The notes below the pieces were generated by a model. That model saw only the letters and a program-made list of their open reading frames with translations, was not told where the DNA came from and did no database searches. A DNA stretch of 64,000 nt from JBQTHD01 sp052390275 (GTDB lineage: Bacteria; Actinomycetota; Acidimicrobiia; Acidimicrobiales; AC-14): positions 1 through 64,000 of the forward strand of contig JBQTHD010000009.1 in NCBI GenBank assembly GCA_052390275.1. The letters run 5' to 3'. Numbering within the stretch: the stretch's first letter is position 1; each line of letters begins with the position of its first letter. Position numbers and translations under genes: made by a program. Below are positions 8,430-16,361 of this stretch, piece after piece.

Positions 8430-9158
8430 GTGACAATGCGGTCGGTGGGCGCTCAGGCCAAGGTTCTCGATCGCGTCCGGGCCCTGCTGGCCAAGGCCGA
8501 GTCCACTACCTTCGAGGCCGAGGCTCAAGCGTTCACAGCCAAGGCCCAGGAACTGATGACCCTCTATGCCCTCGACGACGCTCTCCTGGAGGCCAATGCC
8601 GGGGGGCAGGCCCGGCCCGGATGCCGGCAGGTGGCGGTGAACCATCCCTACGCCGGGGCCAAGGCGGTGCTTCTCAGCGAGGTGGCCACGGCCAATCGCT
8701 GCAAAGCGGTCTGGTCCTCGGCTGTGCAATCGGCCTCCGTGATCGGCTTCGACGCCGACCTGGCATTCGTGGACATTCTCTACACGTCGCTGCTGGTCCA
8801 GGCCACGGCGGCGATGACCGCAGCCGGGTCCCAGAGCGATCCCTGGGGCAGGCCCCGGACCCGGTCGTTTCGCCAGGCCTTCCTCACCGCCTTCGCCAGC
8901 CGAATCGGTCAACGGCTGCGCGAGTCCGATGCCGCCGCCACCGAGGCCGCGGCGGCCGAGGCCGGCCCTGGCCTCCTGCCGGTCCTGGTCGCCCGGTGCC
9001 AGGCCGTCGAGCGGGCCTGCGAGGACGCCTTCCCCGGCCTGCGGCGGCGGACAGTGACCGCCAGCAACGCGAGCGGCTGGACTGCGGGGGTCCAGGCGGC
9101 CGACCTGTCACGTCTCGCCACCCGGTCCCAAATGTCCCCCGGCGGCACACGAGACTGA
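8430..9158 (+). CDS. DUF2786-type protein
   Basis: The 242-aa product carries the DUF2786 signature at its N-terminus: VRALLAKAESTTFEAEAQAF followed by TAKAQELM. The rest is helical, with a second conserved-looking block (FRQAFLTAFASRIGQRL). The function of DUF2786 is not known; members occur in many actinobacteria and phages. The start can be GTG 8430 or ATG 8436. It lies alone between tRNA genes, with no visible partner. Confidence 0.8.
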   Translation: MTMRSVGAQAKVLDRVRALLAKAESTTFEAEAQAFTAKAQELMTLYALDDALLEANAGGQARPGCRQVAVNHPYAGAKAVLLSEVATANRCKAVWSSAVQSASVIGFDADLAFVDILYTSLLVQATAAMTAAGSQSDPWGRPRTRSFRQAFLTAFASRIGQRLRESDAAATEAAAAEAGPGLLPVLVARCQAVERACEDAFPGLRRRTVTASNASGWTAGVQAADLSRLATRSQMSPGGTRD

Positions 9159-9238
9159 GTCCCAGCCCCCGCCGGACCGGGCAACAACCCATATCCATCC
9201 GTAGGCGACGGGACGAGCGGGTTAGCATCACAGCGCCG

Positions 9239-9311
9239 GCGCTCGTAGCTCAACGGATAGAGCATCTGACTACGGATCAGAAGGTTGGGGGTTCGATTCC
9301 CTCCGAGCGCG
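9239..9311 (+). tRNA. tRNA-Arg (ACG)
   Basis: Acceptor GCGCTCG/CGAGCGC, D-arm TAGCTCAACGGATAGAGCA, anticodon loop CTACGGA (anticodon ACG) and a standard T-arm. A34 is expected to be edited to inosine by TadA, as is usual for this bacterial tRNA. It marks the left side of an accessory-looking region. Confidence 0.96.
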
Positions 9312-9338
9312 CTGAGCAAAGTCCTGGTCACAGGGTTG

Positions 9339-9366
9339 GGGAGTGTGGCCGAGTTGGTCCGAGGTC
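9339..9366 (+). other. tRNA-Ser-like 5' fragment
   Basis: This stretch resembles the first third of a type II tRNA (GGAGTGTGGCCGAGTTGG, then CCGAGG), but the anticodon arm and 3' half are missing. It may be the scar of an integration event, since the following 4 kb contain toxin-type genes and gene remnants. The matching 3' half was not found. The remaining bases up to 9489 show no gene. Confidence 0.35.
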
Positions 9367-9489
9367 GGTTCCTCTACCGGTTTCTCTACCGAACGTTCCG
9401 GCACCACCGGCGATGGAGCGATCTGGAGCGGCACCGATTGGCATCCTGGCTGCCGATCGCGGGTCGCAGTTGAGGGGTTGCGGGGCACA

Positions 9490-9684
9490 ATGGTGCTTGT
9501 GGATCGTGACCTTCGAGACTGGCTCCGCAGCTTGGCCGTGCATCACCACGATGATGATCCCGTGGCCGTCCGCGGACAGTTGAGCGATGAGGGCGCCGCG
9601 TACCTTGAGCGGATCGCTCGGGATGGCACCCTGTCGGCGGCACTGGCGGAGATCGCTGCGACCGAACCACAGCTCGCCGACTGA
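9490..9684 (+). CDS. Small acidic protein, probable antitoxin of PIN-like pair
   Basis: The 64-residue ORF (begins MVLVDRDLRDWLRSL, ends AATEPQLAD) lies 12 bp before a PIN-like gene. It is acidic and short with a helical segment (LSDEGAAYLERIARDG), as expected of an antitoxin. I cannot assign it to a named family with certainty; the call rests on size and position. Confidence 0.5.
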   Translation: MVLVDRDLRDWLRSLAVHHHDDDPVAVRGQLSDEGAAYLERIARDGTLSAALAEIAATEPQLAD

Positions 9685-9696
9685 GTTCGGCACGGC

Positions 9697-10140
9697 GTGA
9701 TCCTGGTCGACGAGTACTTCGCGCTTCCGGCGTTGGTTGGCCATCCTCCCGCTGAGCTCGCTGGCGACGTTCTGGCGCTCACGTACAGCCGTGCGTACCG
9801 CTTGACGAGGGCGCTGCTCGACCCTGGCCCGGGCCGGTTGGCGACCCGTGGCCGGTTCACCCGGCTGGTCGAGGCCTTGAGCCCGGCCGATCAACTGAAG
9901 CTGCATGAGCGCCTCGCCGACCCGGATCCGGCAGCGCTGGCGATCGTTGACCCACGACCGCTGATACGGACCGCTGGCGCGATCCAGAACACGTACGCGG
10001 TGTCGCTGCTCCCGGCGGAGACGCTGGCGGCGGCAGTGACGAACGATTGGCCGATCCGCTTCGCGGCGGCCGAGAGTGCGCCGGAGTCGGTGCGGCGTGC
10101 GGCGGTTGAGCTCGGGTTGAACCTGGCCACGATTACGTAA
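9697..10140 (+). CDS. PIN-like toxin candidate
   Basis: The product of about 147 aa begins MILVDEYFAL, placing an Asp at the end of strand 1 as in PIN domains, and continues with a helical core (DVLALTYSRAYRLTRALLD) and DPRPLIRTAGAIQ. Later acidic residues (NDWPIRFAAAESAPESV) could complete the metal site, but the usual late T-x-D motif is not obvious. The GTG 9697 start and the small upstream ORF fit a type II toxin-antitoxin pair. The 176 bp that follow (10141-10316) contain no gene that I can see. Confidence 0.5.
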   Translation: MILVDEYFALPALVGHPPAELAGDVLALTYSRAYRLTRALLDPGPGRLATRGRFTRLVEALSPADQLKLHERLADPDPAALAIVDPRPLIRTAGAIQNTYAVSLLPAETLAAAVTNDWPIRFAAAESAPESVRRAAVELGLNLATIT

Positions 10141-10316
10141 GGGGGAGCGATGGGGTCGGTGCATCAGCTGCAGGTGCCTCACGTCAGCCCGACAGACAGG
10201 GCCACTCCCGAAGGTGTTCGATCTGCTCGTAGTCCATGGTCGCTCTGAATGGGCCGGGCGACGAAGCTCGTTCTGCCGACGAAGGCTGCGGCAGAGGCGT
10301 GACCACGATCTCCAGG

Positions 10317-11327
10317 TCAGTCTTCCGCATCGCCGCTGGATCCGAACGAGGGATCAGGGATGCGGCGGATCCCGGATCGACTGGTCTGTCGGTGGCGGGG
10401 TGGCAGGTGCGAGCGGCCGAGCGACCACTCGCCGAGGGTCTCGTTGCCGAGGGATCGGATGGCGGGCCAGAGGTCCTCGCCTTTGAGGCCGGAGCTCGGT
10501 GGGTCGATCCCGAGCTCGTCGAGATCTTCCTCGATCTCGTCGATGGCGGTGCGGGTCTTCACGGCGAGGGTGCGAGTCGTCCCGGTCTCTGCTGTGGACT
10601 CGACGCTCACCAGCTGTAGGGCGACGCTGAACATGGCGATCCAGTTCGGTGTGACGGCCGGCATCGACCCGACGAAGGTCTCGAGGTCGGCCCGCTTCGC
10701 CAGGGAGTAGTAGAAGCGGTTACCCATCGGCCTGACGCTCAGCACGCCTGCATGTGCGAGGGCCTCGCATTCGTCGGCGGTGTTTCGCTTGGTGTAGTTG
10801 GTGGCTGCGCTGATGGACGCGACGCTCGAGCGGCCGTCCTCCTGGGAGAGGAAGTAGCGCAGGATCTCGGTGCGGGCACCGATGCCGAACATGGCCCGGA
10901 GCCGGAGCCAGGCCATCGACGGCCTATCGAGCTGCGGTGCCGAAGACCGCCCCGTCACCGTGAACCGACGCGGCTCGGTGGAGTACGGCCAGACGACACT
11001 GGCGTGCTCGCCCACCGTCGCGGCGAAGGCCCCGAACGCGCCTCGCACCGCAGGAGGCTGGTCCCGGACGAGGTTCTTGAGCCGCGTCTTGGAGACGTAT
11101 CGCCAGTTCCGCACGCACCAGTCAGTGGCTTCGTCGCGCAGCCGCGCGTCTTCGTCGCCAAGGAAGGCGGTGAAGACGATCAGCGGTTCGGGGTCGATCG
11201 CCCAGTCGCGGTGGGTCTCGGCCCAGCCCGATACGCCGAGCTCCACCCACGCACCCCAGGCCAGCGCGGCCGCCTGCTCGGCGAACGTTGCGGCAGGACG
11301 GCGACGGACGCGCCTAGAGGTCGTCAT
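10317..11327 (-). CDS. Winged-helix protein paired with nucleotidyltransferase
   Basis: The 336-residue protein (from ATG 11327) has a central winged-helix-like segment (ILRYFLSQEDGRSSVASISA, then TKRNTADECEALAHAGVLSV and a basic wing) and an N-terminal helical region with many Trp residues. It overlaps the upstream nucleotidyltransferase gene by 14 bp on the same strand, so they are translated together. Family knowledge: AbiE systems pair a winged-helix antitoxin (AbiEi) with a nucleotidyltransferase toxin (AbiEii), though there the regulator gene usually comes first. A role as antitoxin or regulator is inferred. A longer start at 11372 is possible but would run deep into the neighbour. Confidence 0.6.
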   Translation of the reverse strand: MTTSRRVRRRPAATFAEQAAALAWGAWVELGVSGWAETHRDWAIDPEPLIVFTAFLGDEDARLRDEATDWCVRNWRYVSKTRLKNLVRDQPPAVRGAFGAFAATVGEHASVVWPYSTEPRRFTVTGRSSAPQLDRPSMAWLRLRAMFGIGARTEILRYFLSQEDGRSSVASISAATNYTKRNTADECEALAHAGVLSVRPMGNRFYYSLAKRADLETFVGSMPAVTPNWIAMFSVALQLVSVESTAETGTTRTLAVKTRTAIDEIEEDLDELGIDPPSSGLKGEDLWPAIRSLGNETLGEWSLGRSHLPPRHRQTSRSGIRRIPDPSFGSSGDAED

Positions 11328-11889
11328 CGCCGACCTCCACGTCGAAGAGTGCCAGCGCCCCCCGCAGCTCATCCAGGAACCCGACGGAAGGGTCGTGGGT
11401 GCGGGTCCATCGGGCCGCTGTCAGGAGCTCGTCCCGGGAGGGGGTCAGCGCACGGCGATCGCCCATGTGCTTGCTGCGCGGGCCCTGGTCGACCAAGGCG
11501 TAGAGCTTGAAGCAGACCAGGTCCTCGCGCGCCGGGAGGTGGATCTCGAGCGATCCGTACCGAAGGACCGTCACGCGGCCAGCCGTCCCCTGCGGCAGTC
11601 CGAAGTCGAGCAACCCGGCCGGTCCTGCGTTCAGCCACCGATCGCCGATGCCCAGCGCTCGGCCGACCTCGCCGACCGCATCGCGGAGGAACTGGGGTAG
11701 CTCCTCCGCCTTGGCGTAGCCAGCGGGTGCAGCCAGACCTACGACGTCGACGTCGGCCGTCGGTCGGTCGATGTAGCCGAGGAGCAGGAGGCTGCTGCCT
11801 CCGATCACGAGCAGTCCGACTTCTTGGCCGCGCTCGGCGAGGAGCTCGCCCAATGTCTCGAGTGCGTCCTCCAGACGATCCTGCTCCAT
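11314..11889 (-). CDS. AbiEii-like / DUF6036-type nucleotidyltransferase
   Basis: The protein of 191 aa shows the nucleotidyltransferase hallmark: VIGGSSLLLLGYIDRPTADVDVVG, i.e. a GGS loop followed by the D-x-D metal pair (TADVDV), and later a conserved LPAREDLVCFKLYAL segment with the lysine found in this group. Family knowledge: MNT/AbiEii-type enzymes can act as toxins by transferring nucleotides onto tRNA or protein. It is the first gene of a two-gene operon with the winged-helix protein. The region upstream (11890-11950) would hold its promoter. Confidence 0.7.
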   Translation of the reverse strand: MEQDRLEDALETLGELLAERGQEVGLLVIGGSSLLLLGYIDRPTADVDVVGLAAPAGYAKAEELPQFLRDAVGEVGRALGIGDRWLNAGPAGLLDFGLPQGTAGRVTVLRYGSLEIHLPAREDLVCFKLYALVDQGPRSKHMGDRRALTPSRDELLTAARWTRTHDPSVGFLDELRGALALFDVEVGDDDL

Positions 11890-11989
11890 GATCGCGAGGG
11901 TAACATGCGCGTAACGAGAGATCTAAACTCGCGATAAGTCACCGCTGTTTGGCGGCCACCTTCCAATGGATTCTCCAATGGATCCACGG

Positions 11990-12285
11990 CGGGTCTGCTC
12001 CTGCTCCCAGTCGATCTGGAGTCCCTCGCCGATCACACCTTCACGATCCTCGAAGGCGGCTTCGTGCTCGCCCGCGCCACCGGCGAGCCGCTCAAGCTAC
12101 GGCACCGGCTCCGTCACCTGCGGGCCTACCTCACCCTGCTCCTCCGACCCGATGACGCGGCTGTTCCCTCCCCCGCCAGCTCAGCCCACGCTGGGCGAAG
12201 CCACGGACGGGGGCTCATGAAGGGTGACCTCGGCCGCGAGCGCCCCGATCGACGGTCGCGGGTGGGCTCGCGGGTCGCCCGGTAG
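11990..12285 (+). pseudogene. TetR-family C-terminal remnant
   Basis: Read in the frame of position 12001, this stretch encodes a typical TetR ligand-domain end (LADHTFTILEGGFVLARATG, then LRHRLRHLRAYLTLLLRP). The HTH domain and a start codon are missing, and the ORF continues as low-complexity residues to TAG 12285. It is best read as the 3' remnant of a decayed regulator gene. Confidence 0.5.
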
Positions 12286-12422
12286 GCGACCACGTCGGCG
12301 AGCCGTATGTGGCGGTGGGTACTTTCCGGCAGCCGCTCCGACGGCGTCGTCCCGTTGTCGAGGAGCCGCACGTAGCGGAGATCGATTCGCCGGGAGCGGG
12401 ATGCCTGATCGCCTACTTGCGG
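12260..12422 (-). pseudogene. Excisionase-like (HTH) DNA-binding remnant
   Basis: On the minus strand the frame encodes LLDNGTTPSERLPESTHRHI then RLADVVAYRATRE, the second half of the small MerR/excisionase-type HTH domain common in antitoxins (G-x-x-PS-x-R-x-x-x-x-HR-x-I-x-x-xD). The N-terminal half is unrecognisable and there is no start codon in a sensible place, so I call it a remnant. 12423-12521 contains nothing else I can support. Confidence 0.45.
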
Positions 12423-12521
12423 ACCGGGCTACTGAAGCCCGTTGACCGCCTGTCTCGACTCCTGGGGTGACGCCGGCTCTCGCATCGGGACCGAAGTCGG
12501 TGTCACCGGGCCTGCGGCCGA

Positions 12522-13670
12522 CTACTCGTCGGCAAGGACGGCGAGTACCTGCTCCGCCCGCCAGCGCAACTGGCCGCGGGGGCCGCGGGGGGCTTGGGTG
12601 AGGATGCCCAGGTTGGCTAGCTGACGGAGGGCCTTCAGGGAGGCTGGGCGGCTCACACCGAGACGAGTTTCTACCGTGCGCGCAGTGAGAATCGGTTGCC
12701 CGATGGCCAGTTCGGCCACTTGATTGGCGATACCTCGGGTCGTTGCTCGCACCCTCGACAGGTACTGGTCGTGCAGGTCGGTCAGCCGCTGCGCACGGGC
12801 AAGTGCATCGGTCGCCTGGATGCGGACGCCGTCGAGGAACAGCGCCAGCCACCCTTCGGGGTCTCCCCGTTCCCGCACCGACGCCAGGGCCTCGGAGTAC
12901 TCATTCCCATGGCGCTCGAAATAGGGGGATAGGCCGAGAAGCGGATCGGGCAGTCGCTCCCGAAGGGTCAGGAACATGACAATGAGAAGCCGCCCCAGCG
13001 TGGCGTTCCCGTGAAGGAACGGGTGAATCGTTTCGAACTGGTATTGCAGAAGTGCGGCCTGGACCAGCGGAGGAAGGACGGGGTCTTCCTCGATGAACCG
13101 CTCGAGGTCGTCCAGAAGATCGCCGATGGCACTGGGGGGTGGGGGAACGAAAGTCGCCGTCTCGATGGTGGCCCCCGGTGGACCGATCCAGTTTTGGGTC
13201 GTTCGCAGTTCGCCCGGCTGGCGATCCTGGCCGGATGCGCCGGCAACGACCGCCGAGTGGATCTCCCGGATCAACGCGACACTCACCGACAGGGTCGGCA
13301 GTTCCCTCAGCCCCGCCGTCATGGCCTCGACGCAATTGGCGGCTTCGGTGACGTCGGCCCCTGCGGGTTGGCCGCTCGCCTCGACTTCGAACAGGCCGGC
13401 CAGAGACGCTTGGTTACCTTCGATCCGGGTCGAGGCCACCGCCTCCCGTCGGAGGAAGGGATGCACCAGCAGGTGCGACGCCCGGAGCAGGCGACCCGCG
13501 GCAGCCAGGCGGCCCAGTGCGGCTTCCGCGTCGGCCAGTCGAAGAAGGTTCGCCCCGCTGAAAGGCACGCTGCGCGGGATCGGGTTGGGGATGTAGGCCA
13601 GGTAGCGGTGGCGACCGGCGGTGCGCCGAATCGATCCGAACGCCGTGTCCGGATAGCGCTGCGGGTCCAT
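12522..13670 (-). CDS. Fic-domain protein with degenerate active-site loop
   Basis: The 382-aa protein has the class II Fic layout: an N-terminal inhibitory motif S80-TRIEGN86, the Fic core, and a C-terminal winged helix (ARTVETRLGVSRPASLKALR). The active loop, residues 216-227, reads HPFLHGNATLGR instead of HPFxDGNGRxxR: the catalytic His216 and the GN are present, but the acidic residue, second Gly and first Arg are replaced by His, Ala and Thr. Family knowledge: intact Fic proteins AMPylate target proteins. Here ATP phosphate binding and Mg coordination are probably impaired. It is a single gene with no separate antitoxin, as expected of class II. Confidence 0.85.
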   Translation of the reverse strand: MDPQRYPDTAFGSIRRTAGRHRYLAYIPNPIPRSVPFSGANLLRLADAEAALGRLAAAGRLLRASHLLVHPFLRREAVASTRIEGNQASLAGLFEVEASGQPAGADVTEAANCVEAMTAGLRELPTLSVSVALIREIHSAVVAGASGQDRQPGELRTTQNWIGPPGATIETATFVPPPPSAIGDLLDDLERFIEEDPVLPPLVQAALLQYQFETIHPFLHGNATLGRLLIVMFLTLRERLPDPLLGLSPYFERHGNEYSEALASVRERGDPEGWLALFLDGVRIQATDALARAQRLTDLHDQYLSRVRATTRGIANQVAELAIGQPILTARTVETRLGVSRPASLKALRQLANLGILTQAPRGPRGQLRWRAEQVLAVLADE

Positions 13671-13763
13671 CGGACCAACGTAGCGTTGACCAACAACGAA
13701 ATCTGGTTTTGGTTAACCCTCAGTGGCGCATCCGCAGCACTTTCACCCTCCGAGGCCTGCTGG

Positions 13764-14801
13764 TCACGGGCGCTTGTGACGCTGAGCCTCCCTGGTCATC
13801 CGTCCGAACCGGCGGGCCTCCATGCGCCGGGCTCGCTCGTCGGCTCGGAGTAAAGCGGAGCGAGCCTCGCGATCCATGGCCTTCCACGCCTCGAAGCGAC
13901 CCGCGGGCAGGTCTCCCGTGAGCACCGCCTCCTGGACTGCACAGCCAGGCTCTTCCTGGTGGGCACAGTCCCGGAATCGGCATCGACAAGCGAACTCGTC
14001 GATCTCGGAAAACGTCTGACCGACGGCCTCCGGCGTGCCCACCAGTCCCACGGCCCGCAAACCCGGCGTGTCGATCACGCAGCCTCCGGTCGGCAACAGG
14101 TGGAGTTGGCGGAAGGTGGTGGTGTGTCGGCCCTTGGAGTCCCCGGAACGGACCTGGCCGGTAGCGGCGACGTCCGCTCCGCAAAGGACATTGATCAGTG
14201 TCGACTTTCCAGCGCCGGACTCACCCAGGACCACGACCGTTCGATCCTTTGTCAACGCGTGTAGATCATCCAGTCCCTGACCACCGTGGGCGGAGGTGAG
14301 CAGGACGTCAACCCCTGGGCTGGCCGTCGCGAGCGAGTCGCGCACATCCTCGGCGTCGACCGCCATGTCTGCCTTGGACAGAACCACCGCGGGGACTGCG
14401 CCGGAGTCCCAGGCCAGGGTTATCGCCCGTTGCACCCGGCCGTGTTTGAGGGGCCGGTCGAGTCCGGCCACCACCACCACGACGTCGACGTTGGCCGCCA
14501 GGAGTTGCTGGCCTTTGCCCTCTGAGTCGAGGCGACGAAGCAGGGACGATCGGGCCACGACCGCCATCACCGTCTCAGCCGACTCCTGGCCACCGCCGAT
14601 AGCAACCCAATCGCCGACCGTCACGGGCTCGAGACCCCGGCCCATAGCGACATGGCCCACCCCGTGCTCCTGCGCCACCATCAGGGCGCTGGAGTCATGG
14701 CGGAGCACGCGGCCGGCGGTTGTGCCCGGCGGCGCACAGGACCTGAACAGCGCTACCCAACGCTCATTCCATCCGTAGGGCGCGAGAGAACCCGATTCCA
14801 T
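13764..14801 (-). CDS. rsgA: Small ribosomal subunit biogenesis GTPase RsgA
   Basis: A circularly permuted GTPase of about 345 aa. An N-terminal OB-like domain comes first, then G4 (VLSKADM), G1 (VLGESGAGKSTLINVL), the switch region (KGRHTTTFRQL), G3 (VIDTPGLRAVGL) and the C-terminal zinc module (CRCRFRDCAHQEEPGC). Family knowledge: RsgA/YjeQ checks 30S decoding-site maturation and releases RbfA. ATG 14801 is chosen because the preceding small ORF ends in a TGA that shares its A (TGATG), giving coupled translation. The gap to the Fic gene (13671-13763) shows no gene. Confidence 0.95.
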   Translation of the reverse strand: MESGSLAPYGWNERWVALFRSCAPPGTTAGRVLRHDSSALMVAQEHGVGHVAMGRGLEPVTVGDWVAIGGGQESAETVMAVVARSSLLRRLDSEGKGQQLLAANVDVVVVVAGLDRPLKHGRVQRAITLAWDSGAVPAVVLSKADMAVDAEDVRDSLATASPGVDVLLTSAHGGQGLDDLHALTKDRTVVVLGESGAGKSTLINVLCGADVAATGQVRSGDSKGRHTTTFRQLHLLPTGGCVIDTPGLRAVGLVGTPEAVGQTFSEIDEFACRCRFRDCAHQEEPGCAVQEAVLTGDLPAGRFEAWKAMDREARSALLRADERARRMEARRFGRMTREAQRHKRP

Positions 14802-14926
14802 CAAATCTCCTCGTCGAAGGGGGGGCGGGGCGTCGAGCCCCGGGAGTAAAAGCAGCGCAGGCAGAAGTCACTGCGAGGGACAACGCGTCAGGCGCGTCCC
14901 CAGGAGGGCGTGGTGGGGGTGGTCAT
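14801..14926 (-). CDS. Small ORF interrupted by in-frame UGA, coupled to rsgA
   Basis: On the minus strand an AGGAGG site precedes ATG 14926. The frame gives MTTPTTPSWGRA, then TGA (14890-14888), then continues open for 28 codons in the same frame (RVVPRSDFCLRCFYSRG, then PRPPFDEEI) to a TGA overlapping the rsgA ATG. The second part contains a CLRC pair and 23 of its 28 codons end in G or C, as expected of coding DNA here, yet it has no start codon of its own. Either the UGA is recoded (selenocysteine or readthrough), it is a nonsense mutation, or the first part is a 12-aa leader. Confidence 0.5.
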
Positions 14927-15123
14927 CACGGCATCCTCCTCTCCTCGACGGGCGGTGCCAGCACCGTACCAGCAAGGTCCGGTGCGATATCGCCGCCTCT
15001 GGCTTTCACAGAGGAGCCCCTCCTGCCCAGCATTGGTCGTCCTCCGTTTGGGGCAGAGACCCTCCGGATGGCCGTGCGAGCCCAAACCAAACCTCGAATC
15101 CTCGCTCGACGTGACCCAGGGCT

Positions 15124-16146
15124 TTACGCCGGTCTCCAGATCCAGCCGTCGGAAGACTGGCTCGATAGCGCGACTGCGGCGGAGCCGGTCCACACCGCCG
15201 CCCCTCCGAACGTTCTGAACCGGGCGTCCGACCGGGTGGCGAAGCGACGGGACGACGGGTACCACGCCGTGAGGCCGCCGTTGCCCCCTATCAGGAGCTG
15301 TTCACCCGTCCACAGCGCGACCGGCGGATACGACCGGATCTCGATCGTCACCACCCCGGTGGCGCCCCGGGCCGTCTCGGCCACCTGGTTCCACTCGACA
15401 CCGGTCCACAAGTAGGCACGGAGCGGCTCATTGAGGCCCTCGAGGGTCACCGCGGACAGAGTGCCGTTGCGGGCGACGGCGAGCGCCATCCACTCGGTGT
15501 CGATCGGGCGGGCGATCTCGTCCCACGCCAGCCGGCCCCGGTCGAACGCGACGACGGGCCAACTGGTCTTCTCCTGGTGGCCGGCCGTGAGCGCCCGCGG
15601 ACCCGTGGCCAGCAGCCGCTTCCCGTCCCAGACCGTGCCCAGAACCGTCACCGGTGCGGGCACAACCGTCCAGCTGTTCCGTTCGAGATCTAGCCAGAGG
15701 CTGACCGGATCGGCGGGCAACATCTGGCTCCTGCCGCCAGCGATGAGCACGCCTCCTTCGTAAACCACTGCCCGCGGTGCCATCAGGCCCACCGGCGCCG
15801 GCGGCAGCTCCCGCCAGGTCCCGGACGCAGGATCGAAGGCGACGCCGCCCGGGTCGAAGTCGAACGCCCGGCTGTTGGTGGAGCCACCCCAGATGATTGC
15901 CTCCTCACCGGTCCATACTGCGGCTGCGTCGAACCGAGCTTTTCCAGGTGCCGGTGCGATGTCCTGCCACGCGCCGGACCGGGGGTCGTAAATGCTGCCC
16001 GAGTCGGCCGACAGGCCCCGCCCGCCCCAAATCAGGACCCGCCCGTCACCGAGGGCGACAGTGGCTGCCTGCGACCGGAAGCCCAGTGGTCCGTGAAGTG
16101 CCTGGACCGATCCTCTGAGAGCTCCGGTGTGCCGCCAGTCGTTCAC
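15124..16146 (-). CDS. Kelch-type beta-propeller protein, N-terminus apparently frameshifted
   Basis: The 340-aa frame contains repeated kelch-like blades: RVLIWGGRGLSADSGSIYDP, AAVWTGEEAIIWGG, GVLIAGGR, QLLIGGNGG and AAVWTGSAAVALSS. Upstream in the same frame, without any ATG, GTG or TTG, lies a strong transmembrane or signal helix (LAVGCVVLAALFLLVIAPQD). In a neighbouring frame an ATG at 16312 opens MKARKHTDEADPP. The natural protein therefore probably starts at 16312 and needs a one-base shift near 16210-16260. It would be an anchored extracytoplasmic propeller. Its function is unknown. It is divergent from the membrane/GntR pair. Confidence 0.65.
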   Translation of the reverse strand: MNDWRHTGALRGSVQALHGPLGFRSQAATVALGDGRVLIWGGRGLSADSGSIYDPRSGAWQDIAPAPGKARFDAAAVWTGEEAIIWGGSTNSRAFDFDPGGVAFDPASGTWRELPPAPVGLMAPRAVVYEGGVLIAGGRSQMLPADPVSLWLDLERNSWTVVPAPVTVLGTVWDGKRLLATGPRALTAGHQEKTSWPVVAFDRGRLAWDEIARPIDTEWMALAVARNGTLSAVTLEGLNEPLRAYLWTGVEWNQVAETARGATGVVTIEIRSYPPVALWTGEQLLIGGNGGLTAWYPSSRRFATRSDARFRTFGGAAVWTGSAAVALSSQSSDGWIWRPA

Positions 16147-16313
16147 CGCTCGACGGAAGCGGTCCTGGGGAGCGATGACGAGAAGGAACAGCGCCGCCAG
16201 AACGACGCATCCGACTGCCAGCTGCCGGCGGAGCGAGGGCCCGGGTACGAGTCTCGGAGAGGAGCTCCGCGGTCGGGGGATCAGCCTCGTCGGTGTGCTT
16301 TCGGGCCTTCATC

Positions 16314-16341
16314 TGTTCTATTGTTCTAGTACATGAGAACA
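16314..16341. promoter_or_regulatory. TGTTCT-N8-AGAACA operator candidate
   Basis: A perfect 6-bp inverted repeat TGTTCT/AGAACA (16322-16327 and 16336-16341) around the core AGTACATG is preceded by another TGTTCT copy (16314-16319). It sits between the divergent kelch gene and the membrane/GntR operon, a natural place for autoregulation by the YtrA-type GntR protein encoded at 17131. Confidence 0.5.
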
Positions 16342-16361
16342 TTTGGCAAGCCGGCCGGCGG

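Noticed and set aside
10214..11700. Several plus-strand frames across the winged-helix and nucleotidyltransferase genes
   Set aside because: They show no motifs, while the minus-strand genes have a nucleotidyltransferase signature and a coupled operon structure.
14888..14926. The 12-codon peptide as a simple stand-alone leader with nothing after it
   Set aside because: Not excluded, but the open, coding-like frame that continues after UGA up to the rsgA start makes a simple leader less likely than an interrupted ORF.
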